Positions 9,601 through 16,156 of a stretch of DNA of 37,338 nt are shown in pieces. The stretch lies in the IMG/VR virus record IMGVR_UViG_3300005914_000029, positions 1-37,338 of that record, one strand, 5' to 3'. The position numbers were made by a program, and so were the translations under genes. The first letter of the stretch is position 1, and each line of letters starts with the position of its first letter. Below the pieces are notes generated by a model, which saw only the letters and a list, made by a program, of their open reading frames with translations, searched no databases and had not been told where the DNA came from. Origin of the DNA: a virus.

Positions 9601-10123
9601 GGTTGCTATGATGAGACAAGAACGAAATCAAATGAAACTGACCGACTGTGGCATCCCGATGAACAACAATATTCCTGATCAGATGCCAGATGATCTTGCG
9701 CTAACACTAATTGTCAATAACACAGCTCCAGGGGCAATTGAAGGGATCAAGACCCCTGCAGGCATTGAATACACTAATCCTTCGTGGCCTGTTGTTGAGG
9801 GGAATTATATAGCACCTGAAGGAATATACGTGGCCCCTATTTTCTACCCAGTACCTGCAGTAACTGAAGGCGACTATACGCCTATTATCGAAGGGGTAGA
9901 CAATCCACAAGTTTCTTCGTGGGTGACGGTTGGTCCTCCGAGTGCCCAGACCCAACCCCCTACTGTTGCTCAACCAGCATCAACAGCCGAGCCCGTTGTC
10001 ATAAAAGCACCTAAATTCATTAACCCGAAACCATCAACTATTCCTGTTGGCCAACCAACAATTGATGAAGCAATAGAGACAGTGATACACTGCAATTGCG
10101 ATTGTTGGGAATTAATTAATTAA
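6647..10123 (+). CDS. Very large virion structural protein, probably baseplate or tail associated
   Basis: The product has 1158 residues and no enzyme motif. The N-terminal 120 and the helical middle (about 390-560, 'FSTVDGYINYTNSTIQ' and onward) look like the core. About residues 130-290 hold beta-rich insertions, including two copies of a Y-x-I-x-(T/S)-(V/L)-G-x-T-D-(F/W) unit (YTIVTVGNTDF, YIIASLGTTDW) that recurs in many marine phage virion proteins. A second Gly/Thr-rich insertion lies near 770-870. The C-terminus is Pro-rich with repeated PxVxE/PxIxE phrases and ends with a Cys-containing tail (CNCDCWELIN). An AGGT ribosome site precedes the ATG. The neighbouring PAAR gene suggests a baseplate position. 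Confidence 0.78.
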   Translation: MAHTGKQSPIGINVLGGILQNRCLQINKNAEYYMGISRSNSTYTFGHLIEGTVLRMLTWSINDAFIRGQVSDATYNNLISISGDGACPALGNAKPPTYVIEDSSGIWTEKSLAFAGLTTANVGSFLIGPTYTIVTVGNTDFTALGAADNIIGIEFVATASGLVNSGNFVVTQEYIIASLGTTDWETAGATEASEFTAEIVDTTMTVTAMAELYTPQNLAVGDQLYGPNDLEPGTIITAQVSGAPGGVGEYTVDIDQSVSTDTFKSFKVGQRLYAVDVGDGTGTATQGTGTVTSPALVGPANAGYSVEGDTNYGQSATWAPYDTTNTNKSITQWGWIRCHALQAHNEFNWHASEALEGQATPKYEDFTASFSTVDGYINYTNSTIQTALNADTFLEGSFSNMDDLMTSDFAGVSKALKEFGLGLEHTGKLIDLKRLDRFGYPSTLLQQLYVNGGITQDLNLLLGGAGLPATAIKKISKGQRAASVLQEKQIYSAFLAITGENLYNCIAPLTSYWQLLTSDASDYPIRTLADCLDVKRLFQWQNVWSTLTVPVYNTTLNMPTGSKTYYLIYNSDGSVNSAINTNGVKKIVGTLVVSGTPTVRDDRPENIITETVIGFDSYLGGPNIVIPTAIGLAAAAFRYTMLQISNIEQITPGNIGGCISGLEINSNNGSGANGTAPETTVNDDGTTTTTLAKPINETLQSEVALKIAQGSGVGGLFTHSDFFGCMSGLPYAWNIIYREINKTGVTQTTNRSTLARIYQQLYLAVAWEQATIAPIYTGTGPYTITGWTIVDSGGGYGRAGAATPTIAFSDGLTGTATIGRSDKDTGSNGAGTFGRVTTITGATGTIANIPTATIESPPSAQYTAFSTSGVNGGTINYDTVVQDYIDEANAEIINIVDPDVGYTGGVEQLNLAWNVLGRQLKVEQRSRYIALNPVEVPRDGFVNSNQNIISFVDSMPEYSQDVRPHMSAQTIEMIVDRDCDVGQNMVAMMRQERNQMKLTDCGIPMNNNIPDQMPDDLALTLIVNNTAPGAIEGIKTPAGIEYTNPSWPVVEGNYIAPEGIYVAPIFYPVPAVTEGDYTPIIEGVDNPQVSSWVTVGPPSAQTQPPTVAQPASTAEPVVIKAPKFINPKPSTIPVGQPTIDEAIETVIHCNCDCWELIN

Positions 10124-10141
10124 TATTTTTTTATAGCCCAC

Positions 10142-10170
10142 TTGATCTATGTTAAATACTAGTATATAAT
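10142..10170 (+). promoter_or_regulatory. Sigma70-type promoter for metK
   Basis: TTGATC, a 17-base spacer and a perfect TATAAT. It follows the large structural gene and gives metK its own host-polymerase promoter with a leader of about 20 bases. An overlapping late-like GTTAAATAC (10151-10159) could add late expression. Confidence 0.8.
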
Positions 10171-10182
10171 GTACTGAGTACA
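10170..10182 (+). promoter_or_regulatory. Operator-like palindrome over the metK transcription start
   Basis: TGTACTGAGTACA is a perfect 13-base palindrome with a single central base, beginning at the last base of the -10 box and covering the expected start site. This is a classic repressor position. No cognate regulator is identified in the window. Confidence 0.45.
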
Positions 10183-10195
10183 GGACCTACCAAAC

Positions 10196-11329
10196 ATGAG
10201 TTATTATTTTACAAGTGAAAGTGTAAGTGAAGGACATCCTGACAAAGTATCAGATGCTATTAGCGATGCAATTTTAGATTCGTTCATGCAACATAAAAAT
10301 CCTGCATTAAGATGTGCATGCGAGACATTGGTTACAACTAATCAAGTCACCGTTGCTGGAGAATACAAAGGCGAAATCGACAACCTAGATGTTGAATATC
10401 TAGTCCGAAGAGTAGTCAAGAACATCGGCTACGAGCAACCCGGCTTTCATTGGAACAACTTACAAGTGACTAATCTATTACATGGTCAGTCACCTGATAT
10501 TGCTTTAGGCACTGATAAATTCGGTGCCGGAGATCAAGGCATAATGTTTGGTTATGCATGCAATCAAACAGATAATTACATGCCTGCACCTCTATACTAT
10601 TCTCATAGAATTGTAGAAATGTTAGCTGTTGTTAGAAAGCAAGGACTTCTTCCATGGCTGGGTCCAGATTCAAAATCACAAGTAACTATCGAATACAATG
10701 ACGATTCCACAGTCAGGCGTATAGACAACATAGTATGCTCTACTCAACACGCAGAAGAGATAGATATTGATACAGTGAGAGAACAAATTAAAGAACTTAT
10801 TCTTAAAACTGTACCAGAAGAGTTGGTTGATGACCAGACAAAATTCTTAATCAACCCTACAGGAAGATTTGTGATCGGTGGACCAGATGGAGACACAGGC
10901 CTGACAGGTAGAAAGATTATTGTTGACACATATGGGGGAAGTGCCCCGCATGGAGGTGGAGCATTCTCAGGAAAAGACCCTTCGAAAGTAGATCGATCTG
11001 CGGCATACATGGCTCGTTATCTAGCAAAGAATATCGTAGCATCTGGTCAGGCTGACTGGGCAACTATTCAATTAAGTTATGCAATTGGAGTAGAACAACC
11101 TACAAGTGTCTATGTCGAAAGTGACAAAGATAGCAGAGGCTTGACTAAGTGGATACGAGAAAATGTAGACTTGTCACCTATGGGTATTATTGATAGGTTT
11201 GATCTATTTTCTCCTATCTACAGTGCAACTACAAACTACGGTCACTTCGGCAAACCTTATTTGCCTTGGGAACAGATTGATCTTTTTCCTAAAACACCAA
11301 ATAAAAAGAAGAAGACCAAGACTAAATAG
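10196..11329 (+). CDS. metK: S-adenosylmethionine synthetase
   Basis: It makes SAM from methionine and ATP. The 377 residues match bacterial MetK. The N-terminal SEGHPDK holds H14, D16 and K17; the ATP motif GAGDQG is at 110-115; the P-loop-like GGGAFSGKD is at 253-261; PTGRFVIGGPDGDTGLTGRK is intact. The C-terminus has a Lys-rich extension (KKKKTKTK). A full active-site set suggests an active enzyme, uncommon in phages. It has its own sigma70 promoter and is followed 21 bases later by iscU. SAM could feed the radical SAM enzyme and methyltransferase encoded nearby, or DNA methylation. Confidence 0.96.
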   Translation: MSYYFTSESVSEGHPDKVSDAISDAILDSFMQHKNPALRCACETLVTTNQVTVAGEYKGEIDNLDVEYLVRRVVKNIGYEQPGFHWNNLQVTNLLHGQSPDIALGTDKFGAGDQGIMFGYACNQTDNYMPAPLYYSHRIVEMLAVVRKQGLLPWLGPDSKSQVTIEYNDDSTVRRIDNIVCSTQHAEEIDIDTVREQIKELILKTVPEELVDDQTKFLINPTGRFVIGGPDGDTGLTGRKIIVDTYGGSAPHGGGAFSGKDPSKVDRSAAYMARYLAKNIVASGQADWATIQLSYAIGVEQPTSVYVESDKDSRGLTKWIRENVDLSPMGIIDRFDLFSPIYSATTNYGHFGKPYLPWEQIDLFPKTPNKKKKTKTK

Positions 11330-11350
11330 TATAATACAAAGGAGTTAATT

Positions 11351-11743
11351 ATGGCTTACAGTGAAAAATTATTAGATCATTATGAAAATCCTCGCAATGT
11401 CGGTACGATGGATGATGCTGACAATAACGTAGGTACTGGGATGGTGGGCGCACCAGCATGCGGAGACGTAATGCGATTACAAATAAGAGTTAACGACGAT
11501 GGAGTCATAGAAGATGCTAAGTTTAAAACGTACGGGTGCGGGTCTGCAATTGCATCAAGTAGTCTCCTCACAGAATGGGTCAAAGGACAGCACATCGACC
11601 AAGCAGAAGCAATTAGAAACACTCAAATCGCACAAGAACTCGCACTCCCGCCAGTCAAGATCCATTGTTCGGTCTTAGCAGAAGATGCGATTAAAACAGC
11701 AGTAAATAATTATCGGAAAAAACACGAAAGGTCCGAAGATTGA
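11351..11743 (+). CDS. iscU: IscU-type iron-sulfur cluster scaffold
   Basis: The 130-residue protein has all three cluster cysteines C37, C63 and C106, the regulatory D39 (PACGD), H105 and the LPPVK chaperone-recognition motif (99-103) bound by HscA. Family role: transient assembly of [2Fe-2S]/[4Fe-4S] clusters on the scaffold before transfer. It should be functional if the host supplies the cysteine desulfurase IscS, which is not in the window. A GGAG ribosome site precedes the ATG. Its stop overlaps the probable ATT start of a DUF1289 gene. Fe-S assembly genes have been reported in marine viromes. Confidence 0.95.
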   Translation: MAYSEKLLDHYENPRNVGTMDDADNNVGTGMVGAPACGDVMRLQIRVNDDGVIEDAKFKTYGCGSAIASSSLLTEWVKGQHIDQAEAIRNTQIAQELALPPVKIHCSVLAEDAIKTAVNNYRKKHERSED

Positions 11744-11894
11744 ATCACCCTGCATTAAACAATGTCAAATGACAGCAGAAGGAATGTGCTTAGGTTGCAA
11801 AAGAACCTCCAACGAAATCGCAGGTTGGCTCTCTTACAGCACCCTTCAGAGACACCAGATAATGACCCTCCTGAAATTACGAAAACCGAAGTAG
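11739..11894 (+). CDS. DUF1289-type four-cysteine protein, apparently starting at ATT
   Basis: The translation contains SPCIKQC, then GMCLGCKRTSNEIAGW, matching DUF1289 (two Cys pairs, then R-T-x-x-E-I-x-x-W). The reading frame upstream contains no ATG, GTG or TTG before the first cysteine; the first ATG is residue 11, inside the domain. The best start is ATT at 11739: AAAGG lies seven bases upstream, and ATTGA overlaps the iscU TGA just as ATGA overlaps do elsewhere in this genome. This gives 51 residues beginning (M)ESPCIKQC. An alternative is a +1 frameshift at the iscU stop that would fuse the two. Function is unknown; the cysteines and position suggest a role in metal or Fe-S handling. 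Confidence 0.75.
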   Translation: MESPCIKQCQMTAEGMCLGCKRTSNEIAGWLSYSTLQRHQIMTLLKLRKPK

Positions 11895-11917
11895 ATACCC
11901 CGGAAAAAAAAGTATAA

Positions 11918-12853
11918 ATGGATATGACTCCCGCGGGCTTTGGCCTACCAAAAAAACTCTGGCGTCAATTATTAAAATATAGAAACAAAACGGTAACTCA
12001 TTGTGCATCTGATCTGATGTTCAGGCAACTGCCTTTCTATAGTGCGTATATGAAACTATACCCTGTCCAAGATTTTGACTATACATTTAACTCATGGGGA
12101 TTTCGTGCGGACTACAACTATGAAGACTTAAACCAAGACGGTAAGAAAGCAAAAATCATATTAGCTATTGGTGACAGTTTTACAATGAATGTTGGTGGTC
12201 CGTTAGAACATAGCTGGCCTAGTTTGTTACAAAAAAAAGTTAAACTACCAGTTCTGAATGGGGGAGTAGACGGACTAGGACCCGATTCGTATCACCTGAT
12301 CGTAGAGAAGATGCGAAAATATTTTGACGTACAACATACGTTTTGTTTGTTTAATTTACATGGTGGTGCGACAGCAGACCAACTTGCGGACGCTAACACA
12401 ACTGAACAAAAAATACACATTCTTAAATCCTATGAATGGCCACATGGGTCTGAGATAGCATTTATTCCACCATGGTGCTGGGAGAAGAATCAATCAGACA
12501 TTTTATTTCGGCATTTTCCAGATGCACACGACTATATAAAGGATATAAACCTTAACTTTTCAGAAATACCATATGACATTTTTATGTTTTTACTCACCCC
12601 AGATTATATAATGATGTCCACATCTAAATGGCCATCATTGGACGCTATCTATCAACAGTTGGCTGTACATAACGAAATCGGTAATTTGTTAAGTGATGTG
12701 GATGGATATTTCTTTTTAAAATTGATAACACCTAAGTGTAAATCATATTTTTATCGCAATCGAGACTATAGACATATGAGTAAAATGTCCAATCAAATGG
12801 TATCTGATTATTTTTGTAGTAAAATCAGTGACACTGTGATAAATCTTAGTTAG
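11918..12853 (+). CDS. SGNH/GDSL-family hydrolase
   Basis: The 311-residue protein has block I GDSFT (85-89, nucleophile S87), a block II-like glycine (NGGVDGLG, 114-121) and a C-terminal D-x-x-H (D283, H286; RDYRHMS), the catalytic Asp/His arrangement of the family. SGNH hydrolases cleave esters, often O-acetyl groups on glycans. No signal peptide or membrane segment is seen. The first 80 residues are an extra N-terminal part. An alternative start is ATG 11924. It may remove acetyl groups from host or virion glycans. Its end overlaps by eight bases a small gene on the other strand. Confidence 0.82.
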   Translation: MDMTPAGFGLPKKLWRQLLKYRNKTVTHCASDLMFRQLPFYSAYMKLYPVQDFDYTFNSWGFRADYNYEDLNQDGKKAKIILAIGDSFTMNVGGPLEHSWPSLLQKKVKLPVLNGGVDGLGPDSYHLIVEKMRKYFDVQHTFCLFNLHGGATADQLADANTTEQKIHILKSYEWPHGSEIAFIPPWCWEKNQSDILFRHFPDAHDYIKDINLNFSEIPYDIFMFLLTPDYIMMSTSKWPSLDAIYQQLAVHNEIGNLLSDVDGYFFLKLITPKCKSYFYRNRDYRHMSKMSNQMVSDYFCSKISDTVINLS

Positions 12854-12965
12854 ATGGTATAACTGTTTTCTTTGGTAAGATTGAATTTTTCCAAACTTTG
12901 TGGAGTCTCCCACTTTTCATTATTTTATTAAATTTCTTGTATTTTTTACGTAACACTTCTAGCAT
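12846..12965 (-). CDS. Small basic protein, 39 aa
   Basis: A short frame is preceded by a strong ribosome site (AGGAG, nine bases before the ATG). It encodes a Lys/Arg-rich peptide starting MLEVLRKKYKKFNKIMKSG and ending KKTVIPSN. It lies 45 bases downstream of the radical SAM gene on the same strand and can be its last operon member. About 12 of 39 residues are Lys or Arg, suggesting nucleic-acid or membrane contact. It could be a short substrate or leader-like partner of the radical SAM enzyme, but that is speculation. It contains no cysteine. Confidence 0.6.
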   Translation of the reverse strand: MLEVLRKKYKKFNKIMKSGRLHKVWKNSILPKKTVIPSN

Positions 12966-13010
12966 ATTGTATTTTTCTCCTTATGTACTATATATGCCAG
13001 CCTGCTTATA

Positions 13011-14153
13011 TTATAGGTATTGTTGTGTGAAAGCATCATTTGTACCGCATGTCTTTGCACACACTTGCAACTTTCCTTCGTTACAACTAGGCTTATTCCA
13101 ACTATTTTCTATCGATTCAAAATAGTTATTTTCTAAAATTTCTTCTATTGTATAATTCAATGCACTGATGTTGGTTTTCCCTACGGCGTTGATGTATTTC
13201 CAAATCTGGCTCCCTTTTGGGGTATGATACCAATTGTACATTTGTCCAGCGACCCAACAACAAGGTTGCAGTATCCCTTCAGCACTGACGTATATACTTT
13301 TTTCTTCTTTAACTTTACATTTGATTGTAGTTGTGTCATAGTGGTGCTGAACTTTAGACCTAGGATCAAATAATTCTGGGTTTAATTTCCCTAATAAATC
13401 TACCTTTTTCGTTGGAAAAATCATGTCCTTTTCTTCGGTCATACTCGACATCTTTTTAGTCGATAAGTTCTCGTAGGATGCGCCTCTGGGCGGTCTGATA
13501 TCTATTTCAGAGCCATGCCTGTCGATAGTTTTGATATATGATTTAGTAGTTCCCGAGACACTAGAAAAGAACCTAGAAGATGTTTTAACTTGGAATTCAG
13601 CAAAGCCTAGATACTCAGATAATGCTCTTGCTTCCTCCACTTGATGCTCGTTGTGTGCAAAAACAATGTATTCCCAACGTGCAATGCCGCCAGCCTCTAT
13701 AAAGGCCCTAGCATTATCCATGATTTTCTTCCAAATTGTGTTCTTGCGATAAAGATGGTTGGTGTCTTCTAATCCATCGATGCTAAACACAACGTATCCA
13801 TGGCTTCCTATAGTAGACGCCAAGTCCTTCCACCAGTCTTTTGTTCTAGCAGATGCATTTGTATTCATGCTTAAAAAGATATTTGGATTGATACTTCTAA
13901 AATGCTTCATAGTTTTTAATGTGTCTTTTGCTACGATAGGATCACCATAGTTACCGCACATAAACATATGATTTAATTGTTTGATAAAATCATCTGGAAA
14001 GATAGTTTGTATATCTGACAACGATAGTTCAGCATTCTTAAGCCATGGATTGTCTTCTCCTCCATTGATATTTCTAGCACACATCGGACAAGCGGCATTG
14101 CATTTTTCAGTAATCTCTAAATGAACAGTTCTAATGTCTGGGTACAAATACAT
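13011..14153 (-). CDS. Radical SAM enzyme with SPASM-like C-terminal cysteines
   Basis: The 380-residue protein has the radical SAM cluster motif CNAACPMC (C18, C22, C25) following HLEITEKC, then a TIM-barrel region with CGNYGDPIV and FSIDGLEDTNHLYR. The C-terminal third carries further cysteines (IKCKVKE, QPCCWV, SCNEG, VCAKTCG), as in SPASM or twitch proteins that bind auxiliary clusters. Family members modify peptides or cofactors; the substrate here is unknown. It starts in a TAATG overlap with the upstream methyltransferase, so the two are translated together. The phage also encodes a SAM source (MetK), an Fe-S scaffold and a candidate NADPH electron donor within 3 kb either side. Confidence 0.9.
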   Translation of the reverse strand: MYLYPDIRTVHLEITEKCNAACPMCARNINGGEDNPWLKNAELSLSDIQTIFPDDFIKQLNHMFMCGNYGDPIVAKDTLKTMKHFRSINPNIFLSMNTNASARTKDWWKDLASTIGSHGYVVFSIDGLEDTNHLYRKNTIWKKIMDNARAFIEAGGIARWEYIVFAHNEHQVEEARALSEYLGFAEFQVKTSSRFFSSVSGTTKSYIKTIDRHGSEIDIRPPRGASYENLSTKKMSSMTEEKDMIFPTKKVDLLGKLNPELFDPRSKVQHHYDTTTIKCKVKEEKSIYVSAEGILQPCCWVAGQMYNWYHTPKGSQIWKYINAVGKTNISALNYTIEEILENNYFESIENSWNKPSCNEGKLQVCAKTCGTNDAFTQQYL

Positions 14154-14704
14154 TACTTTCGACCGATTAGCATATACCTGTCATAGGAGAAACTTCCATA
14201 ATCAAAGTGTATTTTTTCTAATAACATCGTTCGACTCATTGGGAATCTTTTTGCAAAGTCATCAAGTGTCGTAACAGGATTGGTAACGAGCCAGGGTGCT
14301 TCCGGCTCGTTCACGTTGCTAGTTTGGATGCACACCAGTGTTGATGGATCGACGTTACCAAACCAATCATCAGTCATATGTTCGGCACTGCAATTGATGA
14401 CCACTTGCTGTCCTTGCAAGTTAACGGTTCCTGCATCAGCACAATCGTTTCGGAGTCGCGCATCATCTCCGATCATAAAGCCTTGACATATCTTGTCTGC
14501 CCCTGCAATCGCTTCCGGCGAAATATCTATCCCTAATATGTGTTGATACTTGCTTTTGCATCTAGTCAATAACATAAAACCAAGCACATTGTACCAGCAT
14601 CCCAATACAGCAACAACTGCGTTATCTGGTAGAAGTGGTTCTAGCTTTTCACACAACCAAAGTTTACTTTGTGTTTGTCCGTGCGAGAATGACGTTGTAT
14701 CCAT
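14153..14704 (-). CDS. Class I SAM-dependent methyltransferase-like protein
   Basis: Starting at ATG 14704 it has 183 residues. The nucleotide-binding loop VAVLGCW (31-37) is followed by GIDISPEAI with acidic D60 after strand 2, the layout of Rossmann methyltransferases; GDDARL and INCSAEHM fit strands 3 and 4. The longer reading from 14752 adds hydrophobic residues encoded across the promoter and is not favoured. The chosen ATG sits exactly five bases after a late-promoter-like AATTAAATA, with no ribosome site. It overlaps the radical SAM start by one base. Substrate unknown. Confidence 0.78.
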   Translation of the reverse strand: MDTTSFSHGQTQSKLWLCEKLEPLLPDNAVVAVLGCWYNVLGFMLLTRCKSKYQHILGIDISPEAIAGADKICQGFMIGDDARLRNDCADAGTVNLQGQQVVINCSAEHMTDDWFGNVDPSTLVCIQTSNVNEPEAPWLVTNPVTTLDDFAKRFPMSRTMLLEKIHFDYGSFSYDRYMLIGRK

Positions 14705-14709
14705 AATAG

Positions 14710-14718
14710 TATTTAATT
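14710..14718 (-). promoter_or_regulatory. Late promoter element giving a predicted leaderless mRNA
   Basis: On the minus strand AATTAAATA, then CTATT, then ATG 14704. T4 late promoters start transcription about six bases after this element, which would be the A of the ATG. No Shine-Dalgarno is present. Confidence 0.6.
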
Positions 14719-14788
14719 GGATAAATAGGTTGTTGATAAAAAAAAATAACATGTTATAATAACTCTAAATATAAATGGAAGAGGAAGG

Positions 14789-14817
14789 TTGACTTTACAT
14801 ACTGCTAGTTGTATACT
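14789..14817 (+). promoter_or_regulatory. Sigma70-type promoter for the 75-aa gene and tRNA-Leu unit
   Basis: TTGACT, 17 bases, TATACT. An eight-base inverted repeat (AGGAAGGT at 14782-14789 and ACCTTCCT at 14832-14839) flanks the core promoter, and CTAGT/ACTAG repeats surround the -10 box, so a repressor site or leader hairpin is possible. Confidence 0.8.
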
Positions 14818-14856
14818 AACGTACTAGAGAGACCTTCCTTCATATAAGGATAGTCT

Positions 14857-15084
14857 ATGAATTTAAGAGAAAAGTTAAACGGCAGAATGGATCAACTACA
14901 AGCATGGATGGAAAGCAATCATCACTTAGTAGACCCAGACGAATGTACCACTTTGATTGATGATAAACTGAGTTTTGCATGGGAAATATTAAGTGAAGAA
15001 GACAGAGACTATATCCAAGGATCACGGTATGCTATTGAAAAACAGATGCACTGGGAAGTCCCGTCTAAGGAGACGGACCAATAG
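14857..15084 (+). CDS. Conserved T4-like phage protein of unknown function, 75 aa
   Basis: The product is helical and acidic (MNLREKLNGRMDQLQAWMES, then DEC and EILSEEDRDYIQGSRYAIE). I recall related small proteins in cyanophages and other marine T4-like phages, without known function. AAGGA lies at good spacing before the ATG. It is the first gene behind a strong sigma70-type promoter and is followed ten bases later by tRNA-Leu. Confidence 0.8.
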   Translation: MNLREKLNGRMDQLQAWMESNHHLVDPDECTTLIDDKLSFAWEILSEEDRDYIQGSRYAIEKQMHWEVPSKETDQ

Positions 15085-15094
15085 TACGAATTTT

Positions 15095-15180
15095 GCTCGG
15101 GTGGTGGAAGGGTATACACAGGAGACTTAAAATCTCCCGCCTTAACGGGCTTGCGAGTTCGAATCTCGCTCCGAGTACCA
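15095..15180 (+). tRNA. tRNA-Leu (anticodon UAA), CCA encoded
   Basis: The acceptor strands GCTCGGG and TCCGAGT pair (two G-U) with discriminator A and CCA. The anticodon stem GGAGA/TCTCC encloses loop CTTAAAA with anticodon TAA at 15128-15130. A long variable arm follows (GCC TTAAC GGG), as expected for class II tRNA-Leu, and the T arm GCGAG/CTCGC encloses TTCGAAT. The 86-base tRNA reads UUA and UUG codons, common in an AT-rich genome, so it probably supports late translation. It is transcribed with the 75-aa gene and the reductase gene. Confidence 0.96.
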
Positions 15181-15196
15181 TGCATGGAAAAAATAG

Positions 15197-15922
15197 ATGT
15201 TAAAAGAAAGAATCACTAAAGTAACACACTGGTCAGATCGCACTTGTAGTATTAGAACAACAAGAAGCGATACGTTCAGATTCAATTCTGGTGAGTTCGC
15301 AATGATCGGACTCTACAGTGAAAAATACAAACGGAACGTTATCAGAGCATATAGTATTGTTAGTCCACCATGGGCTGACTACCTAGAATTCTTGAGCATT
15401 AAGAACGTTGGTCCGTTAACGAACGAATTATCAAAGGTAGAATTCGGTGATGAGTTATTACTTTTACCAAAATGCACAGGCACTTTGCGCAATGACTTTC
15501 TTAGTGATGGTGGTAAGCGATTATTATTATTAGCAACTGGTACAGGCCTTGCTCCGTTCATATCCACTATCAATGACTTAGCCATCATGGAACGATTCGA
15601 CCACATACATTTAGTTCATAGTGTTAGAGACCGCAAAGACTTGGCCTACTATGACGAACTTACTGAGGCATACCAATATACTGAGCCAGATATATATGAT
15701 TATCTCAAAGACAAACTTGAATACACTGCGATAGTTACTGGAGAAGGTGATGCTCGAATTGACGCTAGATTCTTAAAAGAAGATGACAGGGTAATGGCAT
15801 GTGGCAATCTTCAATTTAATTATGCGGTAGTTGAATGGTGCAACGAGATGGGCATGACTGAGGGTTCGAATAGAGCAAGAGGCGAATTTGTAATAGAAAA
15901 GGCATTTGTGGACACTCGGTAA
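15197..15922 (+). CDS. fpr: Ferredoxin/flavodoxin-NADP+ reductase
   Basis: The 241-residue flavoprotein has the FAD-binding RAYS motif (50-53), the NADP-binding ATGTGLAPF (113-121), a MACGN motif and the C-terminal EGSNRARGEFVIEKAFV stretch typical of bacterial Fpr. Family role: electron exchange between NADPH and ferredoxin or flavodoxin. In bacteria Fpr with flavodoxin drives radical SAM enzymes, so together with the nearby radical SAM, MetK and IscU genes this is a plausible electron supply. No ferredoxin or flavodoxin is in the window. It begins 16 bases after the tRNA CCA; the ribosome site is weak. Confidence 0.92.
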   Translation: MLKERITKVTHWSDRTCSIRTTRSDTFRFNSGEFAMIGLYSEKYKRNVIRAYSIVSPPWADYLEFLSIKNVGPLTNELSKVEFGDELLLLPKCTGTLRNDFLSDGGKRLLLLATGTGLAPFISTINDLAIMERFDHIHLVHSVRDRKDLAYYDELTEAYQYTEPDIYDYLKDKLEYTAIVTGEGDARIDARFLKEDDRVMACGNLQFNYAVVEWCNEMGMTEGSNRARGEFVIEKAFVDTR

Positions 15923-15940
15923 CACAAAAAATTAATAAAC

Positions 15941-15948
15941 GATAAATA
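15941..15948 (+). promoter_or_regulatory. T4-type late promoter
   Basis: GATAAATA followed by a 49-base leader with a small ACAGA/TCTGT hairpin and a strong AAGGAGG ribosome site. It drives the 47-aa membrane protein gene at 15998. Confidence 0.65.
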
Positions 15949-15997
15949 TTAATACAGAGATTAATTTTCTGTGTGAAAAGACCAAGGAGGAAATATA

Positions 15998-16141
15998 ATG
16001 GATTTTCAAATATTTATAGCAATAGCTCTTATCAGCGGAGTTGTATATTACGTTGTGAAAAAAAGAAAAGATGGTAAATCTGGATCAGGCAGTAATGTGA
16101 CTCCTCGCGAGGACACTTCCAACAATAAACATCGAAAGTAA
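15998..16141 (+). CDS. Small single-pass membrane protein, 47 aa
   Basis: A perfect AAGGAGG lies seven bases before the ATG. Residues 2-20 are hydrophobic (FQIFIAIALISGVVYYVV), followed by KKRK and a polar Ser/Gly/Asn-rich tail, so the protein is probably N-out/C-in. It has its own late promoter and terminator, suggesting high late expression as a single-gene unit. It could be a holin- or spanin-like lysis factor or a minor virion protein, but no family is recognised. Confidence 0.75.
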   Translation: MDFQIFIAIALISGVVYYVVKKRKDGKSGSGSNVTPREDTSNNKHRK

Positions 16142-16156
16142 AAATAGACCTATCTT

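Noticed and set aside
10171-10195. SAM riboswitch in front of metK
   Set aside because: The leader from the promoter is only about 20 bases, too short for any known SAM riboswitch; only a small palindrome is present.
11911-11920. TATAAATG as a late promoter for the SGNH gene
   Set aside because: Transcription would start after the first ATG at 11918; it does not fit the five-base geometry seen elsewhere.
12898-13125. 75-residue hydrophobic frame on the plus strand
   Set aside because: It lies antisense to the radical SAM gene end and the small minus-strand gene; no ribosome site or start support.
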